Positions 47,471 through 60,380 of a stretch of 64,000 bases of DNA are shown one piece after another. Origin of the DNA: Sipunculus nudus (lineage: Eukaryota; Annelida; Sipuncula; Golfingiida; Sipunculidae); assembly GCA_026874595.1 (NCBI GenBank), contig CM049312.1, positions 27,273,956 through 27,337,955 on the forward strand, in the 5' to 3' direction. How positions within the stretch are numbered: position 1 is the first letter of the stretch; each line of letters starts with the position of its first letter. Under the pieces are notes generated by a model. It ran no database searches, was not told the origin of the DNA, and saw nothing but the letters and a program-made list of their open reading frames with translations. The position numbers and the translations under genes are program-made.

Positions 47471-49394
47471 TGTGAATATTCTTTACATGTACCTGTTTAC
47501 TGTAACGTGAAGTGTAGATTTTCTTTTCATATCCAGGGCGGCGGCATATTTTGTGGCCGTTCAGGAGAACACGGCTTCCGTCGTGGCGAGCGTACTTTGC
47601 TTTGATTTAGTCCTGTCGGAACCAGACCAATGTTATATTTTAGGACGGCTACATCAGTATTTTGGCAACACACGACAACATATTTGCGTGAACCATTGGT
47701 CCGTAAAACCGACGGAAATATATACCGGTTGCCATGTCGTCTCTGGAAGAAAAAACTGTCTGGTATTCCTGTTGCCCATTTTTGCAAAATATTTCTTCTT
47801 GCTTACTTTTGTGTCCTTTCTTCTACCATTACTGGTAAAACTGAGGTTGAAAAATATACATGTTTCGAACAAGATCTTATTCGGAGTCATCAAACTGCCG
47901 CCTTTTGATGCCCCTGATTAAACCTGCATAAATTATTTGAGGAACTATGCAAAACTTATATTATCACTGGTTTAGATTAGAGCATATTTCTATCGCAAGA
48001 TGATAATTTTAGTTGTAAAAATGTGGGGAGGGGTATAATAAACTATGTTCCCCCCGGATGAAAAAGCCTCCCCCCCCCGTCCTCCACCAAATTGCGACCG
48101 TGGCGCCACAAATCTTAACCTGCTACATATATTGATCGGATGGCCTTGCAATTAGCATTCTCTCCACAGAACAGGAAAAAAAGGCTTCTTTGAGCCTGAA
48201 ATTAAGACAGTAACAGTCAAAGGAGTTGTGCCAAATTTCACCATGGGAGCAAACATCCCGCCATGCCTGATTAGTTTGTATCTGGCTCAGTGCGCCTAAT
48301 AAGTAATGGTATACAATGAAGCGGTGGGTAAAGCAAAGGTACTCATTACAACTGTATATTAGTTCACATAGTCTTACCGGAATTTTACCGGGGTACATTG
48401 TCAGCTGGCGGAATTATAGCCTGCTGTATCAAAGGTAGCAGGACATATAATACGGTGTGGCATCGTAATATACACATACAGGCCAGAGGTTATATAGCAT
48501 GATATTAACAGATCATTCACAAGGACGTCTGCGTTTGAAAATGGCACTCATTAACTTGAGACTGCTCAGCTATTAATTAGATGGTACTGTTTGCCTAGAC
48601 AGTAAAATCTAGCCGCCCTGTGTCCTGATTTGGCCGATGAAATAATTAATCAATTGTTATTTGCTAAAGGCCGAGACAGACATTGCCATAAACAGAGTTT
48701 ATTCTCAAAACCCTGTAACAGGTACAAGAGATGGTCATATACAATATTTGATAATCGTGATCAATACATACACGGTGTTCTATATATCTGAAAAAAAAAT
48801 ATGTAATGATTTAAGGGAGACAACCCTGTGTAAACTAATGATTCTGAATAATCTTTAAAAACCTGCATATTGATAGGATCATACTTTCTCATGTTAAACA
48901 ATGGATTCATTTATCGCATCAAGAAGACCAAAAACAGTCATGGGTATAAAATACAACCTCTCCAAACGAAAATGCTCACATACAAACAAATAATGATATT
49001 CGTCCCCAATAACATTCAGACTACATAACTGGTATTGTCTTTCATCTTAAAATAACCCTACGTCCTGTCCACAGTGGTAAATGATGGTTTCCAATTCAAA
49101 TTTGCACATTAATTGACAGAATCTGATGGGCAAAATAATTAAGTATGGTTAAAAAATAAATCCTTCTTTATACAATGAGTACGTTCTATAGATTTGTGCC
49201 TCTGAGACAGTTAATCCCATCTTTGCATGTTGATGCTGTTACTGAAGTTTTTATCGAATACACTGCTATAACCACCTAGAGTTCATAACGTGCTTGAAAG
49301 ACCAAATATTAGATAACCCACTGAAACACAATACATTTCTTATCTTATTAATCCGCAAAACAATCTACTTCTCCACTTTAATATAAATCAAATA
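47471..49394. other. Intergenic, with a GC-richer patch of overlapping open frames
   Basis: At 47530-47920 three overlapping frames on both strands (122, 92 and 86 codons) are open, which reflects higher GC more than coding. None has a recognisable domain. A true exon here cannot be excluded. The rest shows nothing notable. Confidence 0.4.
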
Positions 49395-51370
49395 CTATGT
49401 ATGAATTAAATTGACATATTTTTCACGTTTTCCTGTTATAATCCACGCCAAGAATTCGATTTGCCTGGCATTAACCTCTATCCTGAGGGGAAATCGTCCA
49501 AGTTCTCCATATACGACCAGCGACGGTGAATTCCTCGGTACTCTTAATATCATAGTTAAAAATCTCAAACATACCCTTTCCAATATGGTAGGGTCTTCTG
49601 CGCCCCATCCCTTACAACCGTATGATAACGTTAGTAAAACTGTTACATTTAACAAATGCAGCTTAACATCAATAGGTAGATTCAATAAATTGGAATTTCT
49701 CATCATTCCACACATAGCTCAAAAGCTATGTCACATTTGTGTTTCTTCGCTTAGTTGAACTTACTTTTATAGTTAAATACAAAACCTAAATATATATAAT
49801 CATCTACCACATCTATATTATGTGGTCCAATTTTAAACTGTGGCACTTTTCTGATTTCCTCCTTGATAACACCATAACGTTTGTTTAACGGTCATATCAA
49901 GGTCATTACAAAAGGAATACAAAATTTTAAATGCCCTTTGCAGTTACTGTTCAGTTTCAGTTTTGATTACTGTATCATCTACATATAGAAGGACATAAAT
50001 GTTTTGCATTATAAGGATAGCCCAAGCTGAAATAGGCAAAGTTTGAAATTGAGTTAACACTTTTACAGCCTTACATTCTGCGGCAAGTCAACAGTTTAAA
50101 TCGCTCACATACGTAAAAAAGCAGCGGAAATAGATTATCACCTTGTTGTACACCAATATCGCTCCATAAAAATCAGATCGGTATCTATCTATCAAAATAC
50201 ACAATTTCGTATAAAAAAAAAAATCACAGATCTCATTAATTTACCTTCAATACCTTTCTGTAACAAATTAACCATAATTTCGTTCGATTAATTTAATCGA
50301 AAGCTATCAATAAAACCGCAATATAATTTCTTTTTCCTCTATAGAAATACATCCAAAATCTCCAATGTATATATTTTGTCATTGGTACTTTACGAGATCC
50401 AGCTTACTCCTCGCCAAGCAAATTATTTTTTCAACAAATGCGGTTATTCTCTTGTTAATCAGTAAGGTAAATAATTGACATTAACAATTTTAAAATGTTG
50501 TACCTCTATAGTTCTCAGGTAACTCTTTGCGCCCTTTATTTTTATAAATTAGACGAATCATTCCAGTTTTCCAATCAGTGGGAATATATCAACTAATAAA
50601 TTATTATTACTGCATTAAATAATTTTGTGAACATAGTTAACATAACCGGTGCTGATGTTTTAAGGAACTCATTTATAATTAAATCAAAACCACATGCCTT
50701 TTCGTTTGGCAAGTTTTTAATTGCCTCTCTAACTTCATTTTTAGAGAATCCCTCGCATAGATTATCAGTATCATTTAATTAATAAAAATCTGAAACTGGT
50801 TTACGTTCCTCACATGAATCCCTCTGATTTAATAGTTTAAAATGGTCATATAACTTGGCGAAATTCGTAGCAGTACATCTGTTGATGCTGTTATTACTTT
50901 TACGAACTATCGACCAGTAAGCCTTGGCATTACCTTTCCCCATTTTGTGTAAAGATTCACAAAATGTTTTATATTTATTGTACTGAATAGCTAAACATTT
51001 TTAATATGCACGACTTGCAAACCTCAGTCTATTCTGATTGACGTCACCAGGGGATTGGTTAAATCATTTTTTTGGCACTCAAACTCACTACGCTTACATT
51101 AAGACATATCAATAAACCGTGGCTTATTCCTTTTCATTTTTTTTGTTTGTTCTTTTGTGTACAGGGAGGTTAACACATGTTTGTTTGCCTTGCTGCTTTT
51201 CGTTACTCAAAGGTCTTCTATGCAGGGCTCTTTAAGTATTGAAATGTTGTCGAGGGAATCGCTGATATGCTCGAGTGCCTCACGAATCAAACATTCAAAA
51301 ACCCCTGTGTATTCTCGTCAACCCATCTAGACTTTCTAAAAGGTGCTACAACACAGTCACTGTCTTCTAG
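49395..51370 (-). pseudogene. Dead non-LTR retrotransposon (LINE) reverse transcriptase
   Basis: Read on the minus strand in shifting frames, the order of RT motifs is intact. There is an upstream linker with KMGKGNAKAYW (about 50925), NLPNEKACGFD (near 50700), WKTGMIRLIYKNKG and ELPENYRG (about 50510-50560), GVQQGDNLFPLLF (about 50134-50153), the catalytic YVDD (49974-49985) and a C-terminal tail with LSYGCKGWG, YGELGRFPLRI and ARQIEFL (49395-49715). Multiple stops and frameshifts make it non-functional. The endonuclease domain was not found, fitting 5' truncation. The tail form occurs in several invertebrate LINE clades; I do not assign one. Confidence 0.85.
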
Positions 51371-51544
51371 GCGAGTACAGCTTTGATTTCATTCAATACA
51401 TTTTTTTCTTATGTACATTCAACCGGTCTATTCGATTCATGTCCGCCACACTAAAAGATGAAATTTAATTATCTCTTAAATGTAATGTTCGGGTTAAGAT
51501 ACATTGAATGTTGAAGTCTGAACTGTGCATTATACTGTGTTCTG

Positions 51545-51665
51545 TAGTGTCGACAGCATACAAGACTTAACAGTGCACACATCGTGGGTTCGAGTACCGG
51601 CATCAGCAGGGAAGGCTTGAGATTGCTCAGGGTCGACCCTCACCAGGGCCTGGCGCTCTGTTCTG
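51545..51665 (+). repeat. tRNA-derived SINE-like fragment
   Basis: GTGGGTTCGAGTACCGG at 51584-51600 is close to a tRNA B box (one extra base in the variable positions). It is followed by a conserved-looking tail with CTCACCAGGGCCTGGCGC. There is no full tRNA fold. Class inferred from the B box only. Confidence 0.4.
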
Positions 51666-51908
51666 TGGCTGTTTATACATACCCGCGACTAATCAATTTG
51701 AAGGTAATAAACTGTATATAACTTAAATAAAAAAATAATTGCTAATTAATAAAAAAAGGAAACCTGAAAAGTGAAAATGAATCACGAAAATTTGGAAAAT
51801 AAATGGGTCAAATGAAAATATTGCAGCTCAGTGGGGAGGTGCCTGCCGCAGGCGTCCCCTCAGGATCCGCCACTGGTAATATATAGCAAAGGAATGAGAT
51901 GCATGTGT

Positions 51909-51932
51909 ATATATATATATATATATATATAT
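51909..51932. repeat. (TA)n microsatellite
   Basis: A short TA dinucleotide run. Confidence 0.9.
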
Positions 51933-52058
51933 TGGTCCAGCTCCGATGCGGGGCTCAGACCGAGTTTGCGGAAATTCATCGTCACTGATCGCGACCACTC
52001 TCCGAACTCACGGAAAAACAAGGACAAATGGCGATTGTCATTAAAATCCTTTAATGGA

Positions 52059-52437
52059 CCTGATGAAAATAGACCAGTGTATAGTAAAACGTGTGGTTTC
52101 CACAAAGTCCCATGGCAGATTCTTATATACACAGTTACTTGATGAACATTAATACTAGCGGTCAAAATCTATTACAAATAAGCGATACAGATTTAAAATA
52201 CAGAAACACATAGAAAATAGATGAAACCGTAAACCTTCCAATGAAGGCATTATGTACCATTTTTACAAAACACTAAAATATGACTTTGTGAGTTACTGGA
52301 TGAAATATAGGAAGATAAGAAAATCAGTGACTGAAATTAGCAAGGCAACTGTAAGGAGCTAAAGGAATGACACAATTTCTCACCTGATGAAAATAGACCA
52401 GTGTATAATGAAACGTGTGGTTTCCACAAAGTCCTAG
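52059..52437. repeat. ~55-bp direct duplication, 324 bp apart
   Basis: 52059-52112 and 52383-52437 share TGATGAAAATAGACCAGTGT and CGTGTGGTTTCCACAAAGTC with two substitutions between them. Confidence 0.8.
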
Positions 52438-52859
52438 GGCAGAGTGACAGCTGAACGGACTTCTGGTCCGGGGTTTCCGCCACTCTGCACACTGTCAGGT
52501 GTTAGTTTGTTTGTTAATGAAGCTTATTTAAATAACACAGGCCGGACTTAATAACAATAACAAGCCGGTCGTAGACGACCCAGTGCATTTTGGTCTTGTG
52601 TTTAAACAACCAATCATTTTAGCAACGAAACGATGCAAGCTGGCCCCACTCACTTAGACGCTATCTGAACACTTTGAGAATCATACAAGGATTATCAAAC
52701 AAACAAAAACTTTAATAACCCATCCCCTAAAGTCATTGTTATTGGTTGTTAAAATTATGAAGTTTTGTCAATTTTGGAACGAATTAATGCATATATTGGC
52801 ATTGTTTGTATCGACTACTGTCCAATGAATGTGATGATGTGTACCATTAATATACAAAG

Positions 52860-53857
52860 AACTCCCGCATGATGACCACCCCGTAAACACGACCACCCCG
52901 CTAACACGACCACTTTTCTTTGTCCCAGAATAGTCTAATATAAATTATCATGTAAACAACTTCGGCAACATGGCAACCCACGACCACCTTTTTTGGTCCT
53001 GACCTTCAGATGAGCCCCGGTATAACGACCGCCGGCCCGTTGCGGCCGCGGCCCGTTGAGCAGGTGACATGATCATCGTAATGCTTGGACTTAGATAAGA
53101 CCCGTAATTAATCAGCGGTATCTCGACCACCGGTCCGTGGCGACCGCGGCCCGTTGAGCAGGTGTCACGCTCATCGCCCTGCTTGGATAATAGCCCGTGA
53201 TTAATATGCCGGACACGTGGGAAATTTCGCTTTCATCTGCCATAGTTAGGCTTGTTTATACTGCCGCCCAACCTGTTAGCCAAACTATACGCATCAATAG
53301 ATACTGGACTCCATGGTCCGTTACATTGTTTGTTGAGTACGGCTATTAGATATGTATTCAACATAACTGATGAAAAAGGAGTTTGCCAAACATAAGTGAC
53401 ACCACACGCACTAAATCAGGTGAGTAAAGTAAAACTATGACAACTCACATTTTAATGATCGAGCAGGAACCATATGAATAACACCTAGAATTTGATGTGT
53501 TCATTCTGTTCTAACTACGTGTTCGACATCAGACCATCTTCGTGTTAAGACCAATGCTGTCAGAATGACTTCAACGCCAACTCGAAAAAAAAAACACTAA
53601 AGAGCTAAGCCTCAAGGAGAACATAGAACTCATCAGAACCGCCGAGACTCAGCCCGGTACAAGTCAAAGAAAACTAGCAACACAGTTTGGGATTTAATAT
53701 TAAACAGGGACAACAACTGAATATTTACGTGAAATACCCATATTATCGCCTGCGTTAATATTAGCAGACTAATGTACAAGCATCCCGCTAACACGACCAC
53801 CCCTCTCACGCGACCACCTTGCCTGGTCCTTAGGGTGGTCGCGTTAGCGCGGTTTTA
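52860..53857 (+). mobile_element. Decayed pogo/Tigger-like DNA transposon
   Basis: The right end reads GGTGGTCGCGTTAGCGCGG then TTTTACTG and is followed by TA; its complement, CAGTAAAACC..., is a pogo/Tigger-style terminus. Related CGCTAACACGACCAC blocks lie at the left (about 52863-52912) and right (53781-53820). No intact left terminus was found. A transposase remnant lies at 53565-53700, and a ~115-bp internal duplication (CGGCCCGTTGAGCAGGTG at about 53049 and 53148) is present. The element is mosaic and non-autonomous. Confidence 0.65.
53565..53700 (+). pseudogene. Pogo/Tigger transposase N-terminal fragment (CENP-B-like HTH)
   Basis: An ATG at 53565 starts a short basic stretch (MTSTPTRKKK). 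After a frameshift the reading becomes LSLKENIELIRTAE and then GTSQRKLATQFGI. This follows the pattern of the CENP-B-type N-terminal helix-turn-helix of Tigger/pogo transposases (K.LTL.EK..II...E.G..Q..LA..FGI). The frame then hits a stop. Only the first DNA-binding helix region is left; there is no DDE catalytic domain. Confidence 0.6.
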
Positions 53858-54507
53858 CTGTACATGTATTGACAGCTTGACTGCAGCTTCTAGAACAATA
53901 TAGAGTTGTTATACTCCTTCCACTGCAGTTATACGAAGTTAATTTTTTATTCCCATGAAGCAGATTAATTCTCAAATGGACACATTCTGCATTCTTTTTC
54001 ATGTGTGATTGTGCGTATTAGTAGTGTAAATCATTTCATACTGTTTTTAGGAGAGAATCTTAAAAAAACACTAGTATGTACATGCTACTATGCCGACTTT
54101 ATATTGTTGAGACAACAAGGGTATGATTTAATAATATGACAATAATAATAAGTATTTCAATATTAATATATATTATTGAATATCTATGACTGATTAATCG
54201 ATTACATGCAGGGTTAATTTCTTAATAACTTGAATGAAATTCCCACGTGTAATAAAACAGTTTATTCACATGCAAATATGATGACAGTTATAATTACAAA
54301 TAATAATATTAATGTGTTACTTTGACTGACATTTTTTAACAAGCTATACCTTTTATTATTTAAGTTCAAATATATCAACAAGCAGGTTTGGTGACATACC
54401 ATGCGCCATCTTTTTTACCTTGATAATTGTCGACTCTAATGCTGTTTATGCAAAATTTGTGTTAAATTGAATCAAAAGATCAAGATATAAGCGTTTTAAA
54501 TCTTAAA
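53858..54507. other. Intergenic, no gene recognised
   Basis: AT-rich DNA between the pogo-like element and the duplicated block. Nothing notable seen. Confidence 0.5.
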
Positions 54508-55367
54508 TGAAACTTCATATATAAGAATAAATGTGACCCAAAGATTTTACCCACAGAAAGTAATTTAAAACTATAAATTACTGTAAATGTTATTACAAAG
54601 TTTGGAGCTTGAGCTGTACAGAAATTGCACTTAAATCATCATTTCAGAATAATAAAAAACAACACAATAATGGGTACTTCAGAGTAAAATAAAGATATAG
54701 TAATCTAGCTCTGTTCCTAATATGACTCCAGTATGTCAAAATCTAAATAATTCATAGAAGGGTTATTATAGCCAAACAAACACTGGGGGTGGCTGTCAAG
54801 TTGGCTTACCACATGTTGTTACACAACAGGAACAGCTTTGCCCACAGCATGGTTCTGCACACGAAAAGTTGATAGTGCAAATTAATAGAACTTGAACATG
54901 TACAGTTAAATAATACACTAAATTTATTAATACACTAATTTATGCATTATCACGGAATATAAATTTTATTTTATGGAACTCTATAAATATTGACTCATGT
55001 CACGTAAATAAATTAAAACAATTAACCGGCTTGTAATGGAGAATATGTTAGGAGGGCCATGCTGCTAACATCAATAAAGCAATCACATGCTAGCCTTAAT
55101 AACCTCATTTTGCATGACGATTGGTATAAAAAGAAATATACAGTTCAGCAAGGTCATATTCCTGATGCTGATGCAGTAAGACCAGTATGCAACTTAAAGG
55201 GCATTTATATACACAGTATTTGATGAATAGCTGATCTATCAGGCACTATATGAGTGGTTCGGCGTGTTGCAAAATAAAAATTTTAAACTTATGTAATTGC
55301 TCGATTACACTAAGTAAATGTTAATGAAATCTAGGAATTTCCTTTTCAGAAATGTTCTTTTTACGCC
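54508..55367. repeat. Segmental duplication, copy 1
   Basis: Aligns over about 860 bp with 56541-57450, with substitutions and indels. Well-matched anchors include CCAAACAAACACTGGGGGTG, AGCATGGTTCTGCACACG, ATTAACCGGCTTGTAATGGA, CAGCAAGGTCATATTCCTGA and ATGTTAATGAAATCTAGGAA. Copies are about 2.0 kb apart in direct orientation. Whether it is a mobile repeat or a local duplication is not clear. Confidence 0.85.
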
Positions 55368-56040
55368 TCTGTGACGGATGTATGAGCGTTTTTTGTATAC
55401 AAGGTGTTAGTAAACACAACAGAGACGAAAATATATATTTATTGAAGCTGAGAAGTAACCAGATGCAAAACGCCTTTTGCAAAACGGCTGACTTCCTGCC
55501 AAATCGGATTTTAGTGCGGGTTACATTAACACCATGTGAATATAAACGAAACAAACAGCCCCCCCCCCCCCGAACGGTAAAATCATCGATTTCTGGCTTA
55601 TTTATGTCTTTTTGTCAAAGGTCCAAGGGTTTACCAGTACCTTTAGTAACTTAGAACTCAGATTCGGAATCAGCCCCTTTAAGTTGAGCAACTACTTGGT
55701 AATGATGTTTTGTTATTAATACTGATTAGAATTAGAACTAACAAAACGTTTGTTGGTTGATATATTAGTAGATAATTATGAATCTCTTTGTGAGGTAATA
55801 CAACTCTGGGATATTATCATTTTGTGCACGTACCCTGGAAACAATCTAAATAAGTTTAGCAGTATTTTGTTGGTATAAGACAATATAAAATAACATTTAA
55901 ATCTGTAGTTTTCGATTTAATACTTTCCGCATCCTTATCAGCAAATGTTGCAAACAGTCAGAAGCCAATATTTTAATTCAGAACAAGCATTAAATAGAAC
56001 ACAGTATGCATAAGTTGCCTGCAATTGTTACGACAGTACG

Positions 56041-56072
<32 letters not shown>

Positions 56073-56540
56073 GAATATATAATATATATAATATATCTTA
56101 TTATATTTAACATATAACATGAAACACACATCAGTACATTAACTTTCATGGATTCTTACACACGCTTTATCAATTTACCGTGTTTCGCCCTTATCACATA
56201 TGTGTGTTGTAGTTCGCGGGATCTTGTATGGGGAATTTTAAAATATACAATAAATTTTCAAGCGGTAGAGACTTCAGTATAATCAGAAATACATGTACGC
56301 AGCATAGATGTCAGTCATGTGTCGAGCTCAGCAGTCAGTTCAAATCTGCCACCAACACATCTAGCAGCATCATTACCCCCTAACCCTTACGCTACCAGCA
56401 TGACACTAATTGGTTCCTCATTAAGACTGATAGCATGATGCATAGATAGTTACGTATTATGATAGCAGTAATACCTGAAGTTGTGTTTCTCTTTCTAAAT
56501 ACTTTTAAAATTTTTACAAAAATTACTTCATGAAAATAAA
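55368..56540. other. Spacer between the duplicated blocks
   Basis: Contains a poly-C tract at 55560-55571, a (CA)n microsatellite at 56045-56072 and an unrecognised 100-codon plus-strand frame (55352-55654) that overlaps a minus-strand frame. No gene is called. Confidence 0.45.
56045..56072. repeat. (CA)n microsatellite
   Basis: About 14 CA units. Confidence 0.9.
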
Positions 56541-57450
56541 TGAAACTTCATACATAAAAATACATGTGACCAAAAGGTTTTACATGCAGAACGTAGCTTA
56601 CATCTATAACTTACTGTAAAAGTTATTACAAAGTTTTGAACTTAAGCTGAACAGAAATTCGACGTACATCATAATTTTAGAATTATCAAATAATATACAA
56701 TAATGAGTAATTCAGAATAACCATGCACTGTTCCTAACATGATGCCAGTATGCCAAATCTAGATAATTTATAGAAGAGCTATTATAGCCAAACAAACACT
56801 GGGGGTGGCTGTCAAGTGGGCTAACAAAAAATTGTTACACATAAGGAACAGCCTTGCTCCACAGCATGGTTCTGCACACGTAGTTGATAGTGCAAGTTAG
56901 TAGAACTTGAACACTAATACACGAAATTAACGTTACACTTAATTATGTGTTGTCACGGAATATAAATATTATTTTATTGAACTGAAAAAAAGATTGACAC
57001 ATGTCACGTAAATAAATTAAAACAATTAACCGGCTTGTAATGGAGAATACGCTGGGAGGTCTTTGTAGCAAACATCAAGCAATCACACGCTAGCCTTAGC
57101 AACCTCATTTTACAAGACGATTAGTAATAAATAAAATATACATTTCAGCAAGGTCATATTCCTGATGCTGATTCAGTAAGACCAGTATACAACTTAATGT
57201 GTATTTATATACACAGTATATGATGAACAGCTGATCTATCGAGCATTATATTAGTGGTTCGGTGTGTAGCAAAAAAAAAAAACTAAAATACACATATACA
57301 TTCTGAATATTCCCGCCTACACCATTCCTCAATTCTTAAAGTAAGGTATTTATCCTCTCCTTCTATAAAACTTATGTTATTGCTGGATTACTCTAAGAAA
57401 ATGTTAATGAAATCTAGGAAATTTCTTTTCAGAAGAGTTCTTTTTACGCC
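56541..57450. repeat. Segmental duplication, copy 2
   Basis: Direct copy of 54508-55367 with scattered substitutions and an extra ~70 bp around 57285-57360. See copy 1 for anchors. Confidence 0.85.
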
Positions 57451-58780
57451 GTAGTGTATAAAAATATGCTGTCACATAAAATTGCACCATCTTTCGCACT
57501 TGCATCCACCATAATAATAATCAGAGAAGTTTGGCTGAAACCTAGTGCATTTTTGTCTGAAACCATTCCTGGGTCCTAGACTACTATAACTAATCATAAT
57601 TATACACTAATATATTTTAATATATTAATTATTACTTTATTATATAATTTTATAATATCAAAAATGAAACAGACAAACAATTAAAATGTATTAACTAACT
57701 CTTAAATAAGGATTTAGATAAGTTAACAAGATATATAACATTAAAGGTTTTTAGATCTAAAGGTTTTAGAATTTCCACCTATAAACTGCGTCTACAACAT
57801 CTAACCATTACCATTAACATCAAACAATAAAAAAAATAACACGCTAGTCTGGGTCAAAACCAAGATAATTTACTTACAAGAATAGCTAAACATTTCACAT
57901 TTATCTTTACCATCCCTGGATGGGGAGGGGGGGTACCAATTGAATACATTTGTTGATCTAACAAAGCGGTAAGTGATGATCGCCAGACTAGAAATCAAGC
58001 AACGATAGATCATGATCGGATGCTGGGTCTGACCCATCTTAAGCTGAGATGATCATACTAAGACTGGCTGCCCAATATCCGAATGATAATTTGATGACAA
58101 ACTGATATATTGTAATAAAAATACGACTTCTGATAACAATTTAAATATCTAATTGGGTTCGAATGTGTCTACACTGTCTCTTGCCTCATGAAAGAAAATT
58201 TTAATGAAGGTTTGATCGACGCACCATACGACCGAAGGTCCGTTCTATGAATTTTGCAGGTCTGCTCAATGACACTAAATATATTCCCAAACTAAAACAT
58301 TAAAAAAAGTTCAAATATCAACAAAAACTCTCCTAACGAGCACCTCGTTATAGAAACCACCTCAATATAGCGATAACTTTTAGGGGTCTAAATTCTATAT
58401 TGCTCTTTGCATGAGGCCTCATGATCGAGGTCATGTTTGTACCTGGTGTTTGTAATTTTGAGGTTTCGTTGTAACTAATGATTTTGATTGAAATTCTGTC
58501 CTTTGAAGACATATACTACAGTCGAGAATTATATTTTTGCCCAGCTATTTGCATATTAAAGTCATAAAAAGAGCTGTGTTATGTTTATTCCGTGATTGTA
58601 AATTTAAATTTATTTCTTCATGCGCTGTCAACAATCAATACATACTTGACTAAGTTTATTACCTAGTACAGGTGCCACAACTAATGTGAGAAATTAACTG
58701 ATCTGTATTTTTTTATTTTGTAATTATATTTAATGTAACCATATATAAATAACATATAACATGTATGTATATTTTTACTA
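57451..58780. other. Intergenic, no gene recognised
   Basis: AT-rich sequence with a G-rich run near 57922-57932. Nothing coding recognised. Confidence 0.5.
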
Positions 58781-58921
58781 AGGCTGTATTAATATGCCGA
58801 CATATGGATACATATTGATACGCCGCGCCGATACGGTTAACGATACGTTATGCTTGTATCGTCGTCGCGAAGAAACCCAAAAAGTTTTAAATGACAGGAG
58901 CCTATTGTTTTTGGTCATTAT

Positions 58922-58940
58922 AGGTCAAAGGTCAAGGTCA
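58922..58940 (+). promoter_or_regulatory. Triple AGGTCA half-sites (DR1 plus DR0)
   Basis: AGGTCA, one A, AGGTCA, then immediately AGGTCA. Direct repeats spaced by one base are the site type for RXR/HNF4/COUP-type nuclear receptors. It lies in repeat-rich DNA, so it may simply be part of an interspersed repeat. Confidence 0.25.
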
Positions 58941-59209
58941 TCAAAAGTATACAAAACGGTTTTATCTTGATATCTTTGTCACTATTAGTCGTATCTACTT
59001 CAACAGTAGCTCATATCAATTTTCATTCTAAGGCCTGTCTTCTGGTGTGTAGCTGACTCAAATATGCCGTAACCATGGTTACTTATTTTTGGTGAAATTT
59101 ATGATATTCGAAAATCAATGGACTAATTTTTCTAAGTCAGTTTTAAGGCTAGAGAGGTCTATTTTTTTTGGCATAAGGTAACATTCAGTGAGTACTTTAA
59201 GATTTTGTT

Positions 59210-60380
59210 AAAAGTCTTGCAATATCTCATCCAATATCTCGCCAAACGAGACATTTCGAGATTTTATTCATCTTGCCCAACAGGCCACAGTTTTATAGGA
59301 ATCTTTTTAAAATTGACACGTTGTAATTCCCCCACTTATATCTCGAAAATGAGTTTTCATTTTTTTAATACGGCCGCTAGGGGCGCTAGGTGCTAACCTC
59401 CTTAATATATCATGTTTTAGCCATATCTCCAAAAGCATAAACCTTAATTACAATAACTCTAATTTATTTTCATCCTCTAGGTCTTCTTCATAACCTGGTT
59501 AATTCATCTTGTCTCAATTCTGTGTCACTTTGTCAGTATGTCTGTCTGTTTGTCAGTTGTCCTCAATTTTGCCTGCTCTATGGGTCTTGTGTCTTAATAT
59601 AGCATTCTACAGACCACAGTTTTGCAGGAATCCTTTTGAAACAGGTACAACTTTAGTCTGATAATAATATCTCTAAAGAGATTTTTTATTTTTGGGATAT
59701 AACCGCTGGGGTTGCTGCAATCGCCACTTCATCACCTATAATGATTGGCCATATCTCCAAAACTGTACTTCTGAATTACATTATCTATAGCTTGTTCTCT
59801 TCCTCTTGGTCTTCCCCCTCACCTGGTTAAGTCGTCTTGTCTAAATCCTGTCTCACTTTGTCAGTATGTCTGTCTGTTTGTCAGTTGTCCTCGAATTCGC
59901 CTGCTTGCTGGTTCTCGCATCTAACATATAGCATTCTACAGACCACGATTTTGAAAGAATCCTTTTGAAACTGGTACATCTTCTGCAATATACTAATATC
60001 TCGAAAGTCATTTTTCATTTTCGGGATATGGCTACTGGGGGCGGTGTACTAGAACCACTACAACGTATCATTTTTTTGCCATATCTCCAAACCTGTGAAC
60101 CTTATCTGCATAAACTATAACTGATTTTGTTTCTAAATAATTTCTCAATATGATTATCTAGTCACTTGTTGGCTCAGATGCGTCAGTGTGTCAGTATGTC
60201 TGTCCGTTTGTTGGTTGTTGTCAGCCATATCTGCTTTCATGTTCTTATTTGTGATATATGTCGTTCAACAGGCCACAAATTCTCAGCGATCGCTCTGATA
60301 GTCACTCAATTGATAGGAAACCCACAGTTTGTTCTTTCTGTCCGTCTGTCTATCATTTCAATTTCCGGCAAGCGTTCGAC
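59210..60380. repeat. Tandem repeat, ~329-bp unit, about 3.5 copies
   Basis: The phrase GTCAGTATGTCTGTCTGTTT occurs at 59532, 59860 and 60190 (spacing 328 and 330). CCATATCTCCAAAA and ACCACAGTTTTGCAGGAATC recur in step, with the first, more diverged copy starting near 59210. The CpG-containing phrase CCGCTAGGGGCGCTAGG also recurs in degraded form. No coding function. Confidence 0.85.

Larger units (their letters stand above)
51371..52859. other. Intergenic, SINE-like and short duplicated fragments
   Basis: Contains the tRNA-like B box at 51587-51598, a TA microsatellite at 51909-51932 and a ~55-bp duplication (52059-52112 and 52383-52437). No gene is recognised. Confidence 0.5.

Noticed and set aside
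47527..47921. A gene in the overlapping frames of 86-122 codons
   Set aside because: Three frames on both strands are open in a GC-richer patch, and none shows a domain, signal peptide or splice pattern that decides between them.
49411..49758. Plus-strand 115-codon frame
   Set aside because: It is the antisense of the LINE reverse-transcriptase tail at 49395-49715.
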